Assembly (NCBI RefSeq): GCF_034044635.1
Contig: NZ_JAXCLX010000001.1
Coordinates: 1,612,001-1,676,000, forward strand
Reading direction: 5' to 3'
Source of the DNA: Dongia rigui
Lineage (GTDB): Bacteria > Pseudomonadota > Alphaproteobacteria > Dongiales > Dongiaceae
DNA: 64,000 bases
Part shown: piece after piece, positions 29,801 to 38,201 of the stretch
How positions within the stretch are numbered: the first letter of the stretch is position 1
Layout: the number at the start of each line of letters is the position of its first letter
The notes under the pieces: model-generated
Database searches by the model: none
What the model was told of the DNA's origin: nothing
What the model saw: the letters and a program-made list of their open reading frames with translations, nothing else
Position numbers and translations under genes: made by a program

Positions 29801-29880
29801 GGAGAGTCATTTCCTGGCATATCGGAGTTCTTTGAGCGCCCTTGCAATCCGCCCCGTCCCTGGCCAATTCTGGTTGGATC

Positions 29881-32466
29881 ATGAGCGCACAACGCCTTAC
29901 TGCAGTCCTTGGGCCTACCAATACCGGCAAGACCTATATGGCCATGGAACGGCTGCTGGGCCATCGCTCGGGGATGATCGGCTTTCCCCTGCGATTGCTG
30001 GCGCGCGAGAATTACGACCGGGCTGTGAAATCGGTGGGCGTCGAAGCCTGCGCCTTGGTGACGGGCGAAGAGAAGATCGTCCCACGGGGGGCGCGCTATT
30101 TCTTCTGCACCGTCGAATCCATGCCGCTCGATCGCCCCGTGGCCTTCATCGCCGTCGACGAGATCCAATTGGCGGCCGATACCGAACGTGGGCATATCTT
30201 CACCGACCGCCTCATGCGCGCGCGGGGGATGGACGAGACCATGTTCATGGGCTCGGATGCCGCCACCCCCTGGGTCAAGCTGCTGGCGCCGGGGATCGAG
30301 ATCGTCAACCGGCCGCGCTTCTCGACCCTTTCCTATGCCGGCACCAAGAAGATCACCCGCCTGCCGCCGCGTTCGGCCGTGGTCGCCTTCTCGGCAGCTG
30401 ACGTCTACGCCATCGCCGACCTCATTCGGCGGCAACGGGGTGGCACCGCCATCGTCATGGGCGCCTTGTCGCCACGGACGCGCAACGCCCAGGTCGATCT
30501 TTACCAGGCGGGCGAGGTCGATTACCTGGTGGCGACGGACGCCATCGGCATGGGCCTCAACATGAATGTGGGGCATGTCGCCTTCGCCGCCTTGAAGAAG
30601 TTCGACGGCCGATCTTTACGCGCTCTGTCGCGGGCCGAGATCGGGCAGATCGCGGGTCGTGCCGGGCGGCACATGACCGATGGTACCTTTGGCACAACGG
30701 CCGATGTCGGGCCAATGGACCCCGATCTCATCGAGGCGGTCGAGAACCACCGCGTCGATCCCATCCACTTCCTGATGTGGCGCAATGCCGATCTCGACTT
30801 CCGCAGCATCGACGGGCTCTTGAAGAGCCTCGACGCGCGACCGCCGCATCCGGGGCTGGTGCGCCAGCAGGAGGCGATCGACCACCAATCGCTGGCGGCC
30901 CTCGCCCGTGACGATGAGATCCGCGCCCTCACCCAGGGCAAGGGCCGCGTCGCCCTGCTGTGGGAGGTGTGCCAGATCCCCGATTTCAGGAAACTGATGA
31001 CCGATGCGCATCTGCGGCTTGTGGCGCAGATCTTTCGGCATCTCGCGACCGGCGGCATCGCCATCGGCCGCATCCCCACGGATTGGATCGCCGACCAGAT
31101 GAGCCGCCTCGACCGCGTCGATGGCGACATTGATCACCTGACGCAGCGCATCGCCCATATCCGCACCTGGTCCTATATCGCGCAACGCAGCGAATGGCTG
31201 AGCGACGCGCCGCATTGGCAGGGCCGCGCCCAGGAGATCGAGGACCGGCTGTCAGACGCGCTGCATGAGGCCCTCACCCAGCGCTTCGTCGACCGGCGCC
31301 ATGCCGCCCTTCACCGCCGCATGACGGATGGGACCAAGCTTGACGCCGTCTTCGGCGAAGATGGCAGCGTCACGGTCGAGGGCCATGAGGTCGGGCAGCT
31401 GAAAGGCCTCGACTTCTTCCCGGCCGTTGACGCGAATGCCGAAGACGCGCGGCCGTTGCTGGCCGCGGCGAGACGCGTGCTGGGCCCGGCGCTGCGCCAG
31501 CGCGTCACCGATCTCGTCGCTTCGCCCGATGGCGATTTCAAACTGGATGCCGTCGGCGCCATCACCTGGCGCGAGACGCCGCTTGCCCGCCTCATCCGCG
31601 GCGACCAGCCGTTGCGGCCGATGATCGAGCTGAAATCGATCGACCTCATCGACGGTCGCCAGCGCCAAGCGATCGAGCAGCGCTTGCGGCATTGGCTGGA
31701 CCGCCTGCTGCGCCATCGTCTGCGGCCTATTTTCATGGCGCAGGGCGCCAAGCTCGAACCGGCGGCGCGCGGGCTGGTCTACCAATTGGGCGAGGGCCTT
31801 GGCGCGCTCAACCGCGAGGCGGTGCGGGGGCAGCTCGGCGCGCTCAGCAGCGAGGACCGCAAGGCGCTGGCCGCACTCGGCGTCCGCATCGGCGCCGTCA
31901 CCATCTGGATGGCGCGGCTGGAGGACCGGCGGCAGCGGCGGCTCCTTGGCCTCCTTGCCTCTCTGTGGCAGCGCCTGGCGGTTGATGCCGAGGGCAAGCC
32001 CGATCCGGCGCGCCTCGACGCCACGGGCCTTGAAGCCTGGCAGATGGCCGGCGGCAAACGCGTGGTGGCCGGCAGAAGCTATGCCTTTGGCGAATTGGAA
32101 CGGCTGGCACTCACATTGCGCGAGGCGGCCCAGGCGAAGTCGCTCTCCGCCGACGCCGCCAATGCCGAGAAATTCAACATGACGCCAGAAGAACTCGGCC
32201 AGACCATGCGCCAGCTGGGCGTGCGGGCGACGTTGCCAGGGGGCGTGCGCGCACCGGCGCGGCCCAAGCGCGGCAAGCCAAACACGGCGCCAAAACCACC
32301 GCGACCTGAACCCAAGATCGATCCCAACTCGCCCTTCGCGGCACTGGCCGGTTTGCACGACCGCCTCATCGCCAAGGACGTGCCGGCGGCGCGGCCAGCC
32401 AAGCGGCGCCGTCGCCGCCATCGTGCGCCGACAGCGAACGCGCCGCAGAAGCCGGATGCGACATGA
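29881..32466 (+). CDS. SUV3-like DExH RNA/DNA helicase
   Basis: 861-residue superfamily 2 helicase related to mitochondrial SUV3. Walker A GPTNTGKT (residues 11-18), GFPLRLLARENYDR, TGEEK, ATPase motif DEIQ (93-96), then the second RecA-like domain with VATDAIGMGLNMN and QIAGRAGRH. A SUV3-type C-terminal region follows, and the last 130 residues are rich in Pro, Lys and Arg (RPAKRRRRRHRAP). ATG at 29881 gives the family N-terminus. In mitochondria SUV3 works with an exoribonuclease in RNA turnover; the bacterial role is undefined. The stop overlaps the S4 protein start. Confidence 0.9.
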   Translation: MSAQRLTAVLGPTNTGKTYMAMERLLGHRSGMIGFPLRLLARENYDRAVKSVGVEACALVTGEEKIVPRGARYFFCTVESMPLDRPVAFIAVDEIQLAADTERGHIFTDRLMRARGMDETMFMGSDAATPWVKLLAPGIEIVNRPRFSTLSYAGTKKITRLPPRSAVVAFSAADVYAIADLIRRQRGGTAIVMGALSPRTRNAQVDLYQAGEVDYLVATDAIGMGLNMNVGHVAFAALKKFDGRSLRALSRAEIGQIAGRAGRHMTDGTFGTTADVGPMDPDLIEAVENHRVDPIHFLMWRNADLDFRSIDGLLKSLDARPPHPGLVRQQEAIDHQSLAALARDDEIRALTQGKGRVALLWEVCQIPDFRKLMTDAHLRLVAQIFRHLATGGIAIGRIPTDWIADQMSRLDRVDGDIDHLTQRIAHIRTWSYIAQRSEWLSDAPHWQGRAQEIEDRLSDALHEALTQRFVDRRHAALHRRMTDGTKLDAVFGEDGSVTVEGHEVGQLKGLDFFPAVDANAEDARPLLAAARRVLGPALRQRVTDLVASPDGDFKLDAVGAITWRETPLARLIRGDQPLRPMIELKSIDLIDGRQRQAIEQRLRHWLDRLLRHRLRPIFMAQGAKLEPAARGLVYQLGEGLGALNREAVRGQLGALSSEDRKALAALGVRIGAVTIWMARLEDRRQRRLLGLLASLWQRLAVDAEGKPDPARLDATGLEAWQMAGGKRVVAGRSYAFGELERLALTLREAAQAKSLSADAANAEKFNMTPEELGQTMRQLGVRATLPGGVRAPARPKRGKPNTAPKPPRPEPKIDPNSPFAALAGLHDRLIAKDVPAARPAKRRRRRHRAPTANAPQKPDAT

Positions 32467-32858
32467 GCGAGACGCAGCGCATCGACAAGTGGCTGTGGTT
32501 CGCCCGGTTCCTGAAAAGCCGGTCGCTCGCCACCACGCTCGCTGCCAGCGGCAGGCTGCGCCTCAACGGGCAGCTCATCGCCAAGGCACATCAACAGGTG
32601 AAGGCCGGCGACGTGCTGACCTTTCCGCTGGGGCCACATATCCGCGTCATCAAGGTGCTCGACCCGGGCACCAGGCGCGGCCCGGCGCCAGAGGCGCAGA
32701 CCCTTTATGAAGACCTGTCGCCGCCGCCACCCCGTGAAAAGGGGGCCAAGGCGGCGCCGGACGGTGCGCCGCCGCAGCGGGAAGCCGGCAGCGGCCGCCC
32801 CACCAAGCGCGAGCGCCGGGCCCTCGACCACCTGATGAATGAGGATGAGACCGATTAG
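32463..32858 (+). CDS. Hsp15-like S4-domain RNA-binding protein
   Basis: 131 residues. An N-terminal S4 domain (QRIDKWLWFARFLKSRSLATTLAASGRLRLNGQLIAKAHQQVKAGD) as in E. coli HslR, then a basic, Pro-rich C-terminal tail (SGRPTKRERRALDHLM). HslR binds free 50S subunits carrying stalled nascent chains. The four-base overlap with the SUV3-like helicase suggests a joint RNA role. Confidence 0.88.
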   Translation: MSETQRIDKWLWFARFLKSRSLATTLAASGRLRLNGQLIAKAHQQVKAGDVLTFPLGPHIRVIKVLDPGTRRGPAPEAQTLYEDLSPPPPREKGAKAAPDGAPPQREAGSGRPTKRERRALDHLMNEDETD

Positions 32859-32872
32859 CACCACGGGCCTTT

Positions 32873-32906
32873 AAAAAAACCCTACCGGCTGTCTGCGCGG
32901 GTAGGG
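32873..32906 (-). terminator. Terminator-like hairpin, oriented to the minus strand
   Basis: CCCTACC and GGTAGGG form the stem; the T-run lies on the minus-strand 3' side (seven A residues at 32873-32879 on the plus strand). It separates the S4 gene from fdxA, and no minus-strand gene is near, so it may simply be an mRNA 3' structure. Confidence 0.45.
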
Positions 32907-32984
32907 CCAGTTGCACCCTTCCCTCGGCCTATGGTAGCTAGCCCGAAAGCGGAAGAAACATTTACGCCATCAGGAGCAGTCGCC

Positions 32985-33320
32985 ATGGCCTATGTCGTTA
33001 CCGAGGCATGCATCAAGTGCAAGTATATGGACTGTGTCGAAGTCTGCCCGGTCGATTGCTTCTATGTTGGCGCCAATACCCTGGTCATCCACCCGGATGA
33101 GTGCATCGATTGCGGCGTTTGCGAACCGGAATGCCCGGCCGATGCCATCCTGCCCGATTCCGAGCCCGAGGCGGAAAAATGGCTGGAAATGAACCGGCAA
33201 TACGCCCAGATCTGGCCCAACATCACCCGCAAGGGCGAATCCCCGGCCGATGCCGATCAGTGGAAGGGTGTGGCCGACAAGTTCGAGAAGCATTTCGACC
33301 CGGCGCCCGGAAAGTCTTAA
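32985..33320 (+). CDS. fdxA: 7Fe ferredoxin FdxA
   Basis: 111 residues. [26 protein letters not shown] holds the cysteines for the 3Fe-4S and 4Fe-4S clusters; the second group is [12 protein letters not shown]. The C-terminal 45 residues ([21 protein letters not shown]) are the usual extension of this type. The ATG at 32985 gives the family start; an extra 18 codons upstream are rejected. The helicase-S4-fdxA-carD order is one I recognise from other alphaproteobacteria. Confidence 0.95.
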   Translation: MAYVVTEACIKCKYMDCVEVCPVDCFYVGANTLVIHPDECIDCGVCEPECPADAILPDSEPEAEKWLEMNRQYAQIWPNITRKGESPADADQWKGVADKFEKHFDPAPGKS

Positions 33321-33976
33321 GGCGCGGCGCCTGACAGCGGGAAAGCATTAAGATCGGCAAATTCCTGTGCTGGTCGTGAGCCGAATGCGGGCTTAGAATC
33401 CGAATTCCATGTTTGTTCTTGGGTTATTTGTCCTAACGCGACGTCATGTCGCGCTGGTGAATCCATATTTTGATGGCCACCTGAGCCAGAGCGCTACACC
33501 CGGTGGTTAATGTCACTGCGTCCAGCGCATGACTGCCTTTCCTTGAATTCGAGCCCGATTTTTGCTATAAAAATGGGGAAGGTCGTTGGGGCGGAATCCA
33601 TTGGAAAGATTAATCTTTTCAGTCCCGCCCAAGCCTAAAAGTTAATATCGGACCAGACTCGGAATCTCCATGGAGCCGGGAAAGGTTTGTTGCGGCTTTG
33701 AGTCAGGAATTGCGACGGTTTCGGGTCCCGCCAGAAGGACCTAAAGCGGGGAAAGCCAGCGGCGGCACTCCAGGATCTGGAGTGAGATAAATGAGAGCCC
33801 TGGCAGGCGAGGTTTGTGGAGCAACTTCCTCATGATTTGAGGTTGTTTTCCGGGAAGTGCGACCTCGTTCCTGTTGGGACGGGCACGGTAAGTGATCCCA
33901 TTTCGCCCCTTGAGCGGTCCCCGCACGGGGTCCTGGGGTTCGAGACCGGATTTGTGATGTGACGTGATCGGATGAA
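33321..33976 (+). other. Long intergenic region and structured leader of carD
   Basis: 656 bases without a credible gene. A consensus promoter (33543-33571) would give a carD leader of about 400 bases. The leader contains several hairpins: 33589-33630 (GGGCGG/CCGCCC enclosing the perfect palindrome AAAGATTAATCTTT at 33605-33618), 33724-33741 (GGTCC/GGACC) and 33766-33784 (CACTCCAG-GAT-CTGGAGTG). A 14-codon reading frame with a GGAG sequence before it lies at 33791-33835. Upstream of the promoter, CGCGAC-GTCAT-GTCGCG forms a small stem at 33437-33453. Confidence 0.6.
33543..33571 (+). promoter_or_regulatory. Consensus sigma70 promoter upstream of carD
   Basis: TTGAAT (33543-33548), 17-base spacer, TGC-TATAAA extended -10 (TATAAA 33566-33571). 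This is the best promoter match in the window. Predicted start near 33578. Confidence 0.8.
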
Positions 33977-34537
33977 ATGGAGCTGACTGTGGTCGAGAAA
34001 GCTGTCGAGAAAATCATTGCGAAGAAGCCGGTTGTCGCCAAGGACAAGGATCTGGGCTTCAAGAAGGGTGACTTCGTCGTCTACCCGACCCATGGCGTGG
34101 GCAAGGTCATGGGCATCGAAAGCCAGGAAATCTCGGGCCACGCGCTGCAGGTCATCATCATTCTGTTCGACAAGGACCGCATGACGCTGCGCGTCCCCGT
34201 CGCCAAGGCCAAGAATTCGGGCCTGCGCAAGCTGTCCAGCAAGAAGGTGATGGAAACCGCCCTCCAGACCCTTAAAGGTCGGTCGCGCGTGAAGCGCGCC
34301 ATGTGGTCGCGCCGGGCCCAGGAATACGAAGCCAAGATCAATTCCGGCGACCCGGTTTCGATCGCCGAAGTGGTGCGCGACCTGCACCGCAATGCCGACC
34401 AGCCGGACCAGTCCTACAGCGAACGGCAGATTTATCAGGCCGCCCTCGACCGCTTGGTCCGCGAACTTGCCGCCATCGAAGGCATGGACGAACAGGCCGC
34501 GACCGAGCGCCTGCACCAGGTCATGAAGGCGGCGTAA
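33977..34537 (+). CDS. carD: CarD-family transcriptional regulator
   Basis: 186 residues. An N-terminal CarD_CdnL RNA-polymerase-interacting domain (FKKGDFVVYPTHGVGKVMGIE, LRVPVAKAKNSGLRKLSS) is followed by a helical DNA-binding region (RSRVKRAMWSRRAQEYEAKINSGDPVSIAEVVRDLHRNA, with the conserved W). It binds RNA polymerase beta and stabilises open complexes at rRNA and other promoters. ATG at 33977 is used; GTG at 33989 has a better-placed GGAG. The 400-base leader suggests post-transcriptional control. Confidence 0.92.
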   Translation: MELTVVEKAVEKIIAKKPVVAKDKDLGFKKGDFVVYPTHGVGKVMGIESQEISGHALQVIIILFDKDRMTLRVPVAKAKNSGLRKLSSKKVMETALQTLKGRSRVKRAMWSRRAQEYEAKINSGDPVSIAEVVRDLHRNADQPDQSYSERQIYQAALDRLVRELAAIEGMDEQAATERLHQVMKAA

Positions 34538-34600
34538 GGCGCCACCTTCGCACACCAGCTCTCTCCTCAGAGAGGCTCCCCGAGCGGCATCGACCGCTAA

Positions 34601-34640
34601 CGACGGATGGTCCCCGGATCCCCTTCCGGTCCATCCGTCG
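34601..34640 (+). terminator. Hairpin downstream of carD
   Basis: CGACGGATGG (34601-34610) pairs with CCATCCGTCG (34631-34640) around a 20-base loop that itself holds a CCGG pair. No long T-run follows. Confidence 0.5.
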
Positions 34641-34833
34641 GGGGTGTTCTCATAGCCCCGCCCTTCCCCTTCCGGGCTGCATTTCAAAAGAACCCGAGCA
34701 TTTCTGTCATTTGCCCCGGCAAGCGGGTGCGCCAGATCACAGAGTGGCGCCCTTAAGCGAACCATCCGCGCTTTCCTCACGACTACCGGTCAATGCGATC
34801 CCGCAGCAACCGAACTAGCCTGAGGAAACGACG

Positions 34834-35796
34834 ATGCTCGAAGATCCGACCAAGCGCCTGACGAACCTCAACACACTGGATAGCGCGCTCAATTTCGGGC
34901 AGGTCTATCGCCAGCAGTATTACAGCACCACCCAGGGCAGCGATGCCTCCAACGTGCTGGATGGCGAGTCCCATGCCAATGCGATCTATGGCAATGGCGG
35001 CAACGACACGCTGAACGGTTATGCAGGCAACGACCTTTTGGACGGTGGCACCGGCAATGACAAGCTGGATGGCGGCACTGGCAACGACAAATTGTTCGGC
35101 GGTGACGGGAACGACACGCTGCTGGGCGGCGACGGCGACGACTATTTCGATGGCGGTGCCGGCTACGACACCCTGGTCGGCGGCGCCGGCCATGACACGG
35201 TCGATTATTCGAAATCGACTCACGGCATCTATATCGACATGAGCGATGGAAACTTCGGCGGCAATGACAATGTCAGCGGCATCGAGGATTTCATCGGCTC
35301 CGATTTCGACGACGATATCGACGGCAGCGACGACGCCAATCTGATGAAGGGCGGCGACGGCAACGACAATCTCTGGGGCGGTGCCGGCAATGACACGATT
35401 TACGGCGAGGACGGCAACGACTATCTGTTCGGCGGCACAGGCGCCAACATCATCGATGGCGGCAATGGCGACGACCACATCCATGCCGGTGCCGGCAACT
35501 ACAAGGACGTTGTGACGGGTGGTTCGGGCGCCGATACCTTCCACTGGCAGGTCGACGTGGCGAACGGCCATGACATCATCACCGATTTCGACCCGCTCCA
35601 GGACGCACTCGACTTGCTCGACCCCTATGGCAACGGTTCGCCCAATGTCGGTGTCGGCACCAGCGCTGATGGCGACGTGATGATCACCTTCGGTTCCAGC
35701 ACGGTCGAACTGGACGGCGTCCACAACCAGGGCTGGGCGTCGATCCAGGATCTGCAGAATGCCGGGTTCAATATCGACTACACCGTGGTCAACTGA
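34834..35796 (+). CDS. RTX calcium-binding secreted protein 1
   Basis: 320 residues, no signal peptide. RTX nonapeptides (GGxGxDxLx) occur in two blocks: residues 52-120 ([19 protein letters not shown]...) and about 175-230. The C-terminal 90 residues ([31 protein letters not shown]) resemble the serralysin-type cap next to a type I secretion signal. Very acidic, few Lys or Arg. ATG at 34834 has GAGGAA upstream. No enzymatic domain is seen. No HlyB/HlyD-type exporter is encoded nearby. A strong terminator follows. Confidence 0.9.
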   Translation: MLEDPTKRLTNLNTLDSALNFGQVYRQQYYSTTQGSDASNVLDGESHANAIYGNGGNDTLNGYAGNDLLDGGTGNDKLDGGTGNDKLFGGDGNDTLLGGDGDDYFDGGAGYDTLVGGAGHDTVDYSKSTHGIYIDMSDGNFGGNDNVSGIEDFIGSDFDDDIDGSDDANLMKGGDGNDNLWGGAGNDTIYGEDGNDYLFGGTGANIIDGGNGDDHIHAGAGNYKDVVTGGSGADTFHWQVDVANGHDIITDFDPLQDALDLLDPYGNGSPNVGVGTSADGDVMITFGSSTVELDGVHNQGWASIQDLQNAGFNIDYTVVN

Positions 35797-35821
35797 ACCG
35801 GACTTTTATCAGCACCGACGC

Positions 35822-35872
35822 GACGCCCCGGCCGGCTTGACCCAAACAAGCTGGCCGGGGCGTCATCGTTTT
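35822..35872 (+). terminator. Strong terminator after RTX protein 1
   Basis: An 18-bp stem (GACGCCCCGGCCGGCTTG at 35822 with its partner ending at 35864; one G-U wobble), 7-base loop, followed by ATCGTTTT. Confidence 0.85.
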
Positions 35873-35927
35873 GTCGCACATGCTATGATCCGGCGAGAGG
35901 TTCCGAGTCGCGCAAACATCAGTGCCC

Positions 35928-36728
35928 ATGCAAGAACGAGAGAAATTCGCCATTCTGAAGAAGCCTAGCCGCATCTGGGCGATCTCTCCCGTTCATGGCG
36001 ACATGCCGCGCCTGCGCGCGCTGCACGCCTATATCGACGAACAGTTCGACCCGATGGACCGCATCGTCTATCTGGGCGGCTTCCTGGGGCGCGGGCCGGA
36101 CGTTGCCGGTACCCTCGACGAGATGATCACCTTCCGCCGCCAGATCCTGGCGCGGCGCTGCATGTTCCCCGAGGACATCGTTTTCCTGCGCGGCCAGCAG
36201 GAAGAAATGTGGATGAAGCTGCTGCAGCTGCAATTCGCGCCCAACCCGCGCGAGGTGCTGCCTTGGCTGTTGCAGCAGGGCGTCGGCCCGACCATCACGG
36301 CCTATGGCGGTGACCCGGCGGAGGGCATCATCCATTGCCGCGAAGGGGCGCTGGCGATTACGCGCTGGACCAACTCGCTGCGCGCCGCCCAGCAGGCGCG
36401 GCCGGGCCACGCGGCCTTGATGTCCGCCATCCGCCGCGCCGCCTATACCGATGATCTGGGGTTGCTGTTCGTCCATGCCGGGATCGACCCCGAACGTCCG
36501 CTCTCGGCGCAGGGCGACAGCCTGTGGTGGGGCGGCAGCGCCTTTGGCAACATGGATCACCCTTACGGCCAGTTCCTCAAGGTCATCCGCGGTTATGACC
36601 GCCAGCATGGCGGCCCCGCCATGAGCGCCTTCACCATGACTCTCGATGGCGGTTGCGGCTATGGCGGCAAGGCCGTGGCGGCGCTCCTCGACCCCAAGGG
36701 CGAGTTGTTGGACCTGGTTGAGGCGTAG
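35928..36728 (+). CDS. Degenerate PPP-fold (calcineurin-like) phosphatase, probable pseudoenzyme
   Basis: 266 residues that follow the PPP Ser/Thr phosphatase framework, but the metal-site motifs are altered. GDxHG is SPVHG (Asp to Pro21, His23 kept), GDxxDRG is GGFLGRG (both Asp to Gly, 50-56), and GNHE is GQQE (89-92). FVHAGID is retained, and the final GH motif is RGY. The end (GGCGYGGKAVAALLD) is as in PPP enzymes. Catalysis with two metals is therefore unlikely, and a binding or scaffold role is more probable. ATG at 35928 is used; GTG at 35922 is two codons upstream. Confidence 0.8.
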   Translation: MQEREKFAILKKPSRIWAISPVHGDMPRLRALHAYIDEQFDPMDRIVYLGGFLGRGPDVAGTLDEMITFRRQILARRCMFPEDIVFLRGQQEEMWMKLLQLQFAPNPREVLPWLLQQGVGPTITAYGGDPAEGIIHCREGALAITRWTNSLRAAQQARPGHAALMSAIRRAAYTDDLGLLFVHAGIDPERPLSAQGDSLWWGGSAFGNMDHPYGQFLKVIRGYDRQHGGPAMSAFTMTLDGGCGYGGKAVAALLDPKGELLDLVEA

Positions 36729-36738
36729 CGTTCTCCCT

Positions 36739-36817
36739 CGTCATCCCCGGGCGAAGACCCGGGGATCCACAGGTGCGATTGAGGGAGTGGATGCCCGGGT
36801 CAAGCCCGGGCATGACG
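36739..36817. repeat. REP-like inverted repeat (family A)
   Basis: CGTCATCCCCGGGCGAAGACCC and CCCGGGTCAAGCCCGGGCATGACG arms between convergent genes. It ends one base before the CCA-adding enzyme stop and probably acts as a bidirectional terminator. Confidence 0.75.
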
Positions 36818-36818
36818 G

Positions 36819-38054
36819 TTAGTTTTTGCTAAGACGCCGCTTCGCCTCGGCGAGGCAGGCAGCGGCATCGCCCGCAAAATCACCAGCGACCCACCAATTT
36901 TCCAACTCCGCGAGCTTGGCGCCAAGTTCAGGCCCGGCGGCGATCCCTAGCTTGATGAGATCGCGGCCGGCAAGCGGGAATGCCGGGCGCGGCCAGCTTT
37001 CGACAATGTCGAAGGCCCGGTGCCATTGGCCGTCATCGGCACCCGGTTCCCAATCGAGAAGAATGCGGTCGCGCGCCCGGTCATTGCCAAGGGCGTAGAC
37101 CTGGCGTCGGACCGCCGCATCGCCGGCGACATCGAAGACCGGCCGGGCGTCGCTGGCACTGAGCAGGCGATCACGATCGGCATTGGAAAGCTTCAGCGTC
37201 TCGGCGATGTCATTGCCGCTGCCGGTGAGGGTGAGTGCTGCGAGACGGCGGACGGCATCGGGGGCAAGCTTCAAACGCGTCTCGAGGGCTGCCACTTTGA
37301 CCAGGCGGTCCTGCGTGGTGGCCCAGGGCAGATAGGCGCCGGCAAAATCGCGGCCCAGCATCTCACCCCAGACCGCGACGCCGCGCCGCGCGGTGAGCAG
37401 CTTCAGCGTCTCCTGGCGCAGCCTTTCGCCGGAAAGGCGCTTCAGCTCGTGCCGGCGCTGCGTCGCCGCAGCAATCGCCGCCGCGTCGAAATCGCCAGCT
37501 GCGTAATCGGCATGGAAGCGGAAGAAGCGCAGGATGCGCAGGTAATCCTCGTCCATGCGCTGCGCCGGATCACCGACGAAACGCACATGGCCGGCCTTCA
37601 GATCGGCGAGGCCCCCGAAATAATCGTGGATGTTGCCGGCGGCATCGCAGAACAGCGCATTCATGGTGAGGTCGCGGCGCGCCGCATCCTGCTGCCAATC
37701 GTCCGTGAAAGCGACGGTCGCATGCCGCCCATCGGTTTCGACATCGTGGCGCAGGGTCGTTACCTCGAAGCCGACATGGTCGGCAATCGCCGTCACGGTG
37801 CCGTGCTTGATGCCGGTCGGCACGGATTTCAGCGACGCCGCGGCCAGCGCCGCGATGACCTTTTCCGGGGCAAGATTGGTGGCGATGTCGATGTCGCGAA
37901 TCCCGCGCCCCAGCAGCGCATCGCGCACGCAACCACCGACGAACCGCCCCTCGCCGCCCGCAGCCGCCAGGGCATCGAGCACCTTGGCGGCGGCCGTTGC
38001 CTGCGGCCAGCTGCGGCGCCAATCGGCAAGGTCGGGAAGGGTCGTGATTCGCAT
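36819..38054 (-). CDS. CCA tRNA nucleotidyltransferase / poly(A) polymerase family
   Basis: 411 residues. Class II nucleotidyltransferase head: FVGGCVRDALLGRGIRDIDIAT (catalytic DID), then RRDLTMNALFCD, DYFGGLADLKAGHVRFVGDPAQRMDEDYLRILRFFRFHADY. It adds or repairs the 3' CCA of tRNAs. The ATG at 38054 follows AGGATGCGG; ATG at 38063 is an alternative. Only one such gene is seen, and poly(A) polymerase activity cannot be told apart by sequence alone. Confidence 0.92.
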   Translation of the reverse strand: MRITTLPDLADWRRSWPQATAAAKVLDALAAAGGEGRFVGGCVRDALLGRGIRDIDIATNLAPEKVIAALAAASLKSVPTGIKHGTVTAIADHVGFEVTTLRHDVETDGRHATVAFTDDWQQDAARRDLTMNALFCDAAGNIHDYFGGLADLKAGHVRFVGDPAQRMDEDYLRILRFFRFHADYAAGDFDAAAIAAATQRRHELKRLSGERLRQETLKLLTARRGVAVWGEMLGRDFAGAYLPWATTQDRLVKVAALETRLKLAPDAVRRLAALTLTGSGNDIAETLKLSNADRDRLLSASDARPVFDVAGDAAVRRQVYALGNDRARDRILLDWEPGADDGQWHRAFDIVESWPRPAFPLAGRDLIKLGIAAGPELGAKLAELENWWVAGDFAGDAAACLAEAKRRLSKN

Positions 38055-38201
38055 GGCCCGCATCCTAGCCGAAGGGCCGTCGGGGCGGATAGGCCGAGTT
38101 GCCTCAACCGGCCGCCCCTCTGGCCTCTTTCCTGGCCCGGCGCGCACCCGCCCATTGGCCCTTGCCAGAGGTGGTCGGACATGGACTAGGATCGCCCCAC
38201 C

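Noticed and set aside
33791-33835. 14-codon ORF in the carD leader as an annotated gene
   Set aside because: Too short to support without conservation or ribosome profiling; mentioned only as part of the leader.
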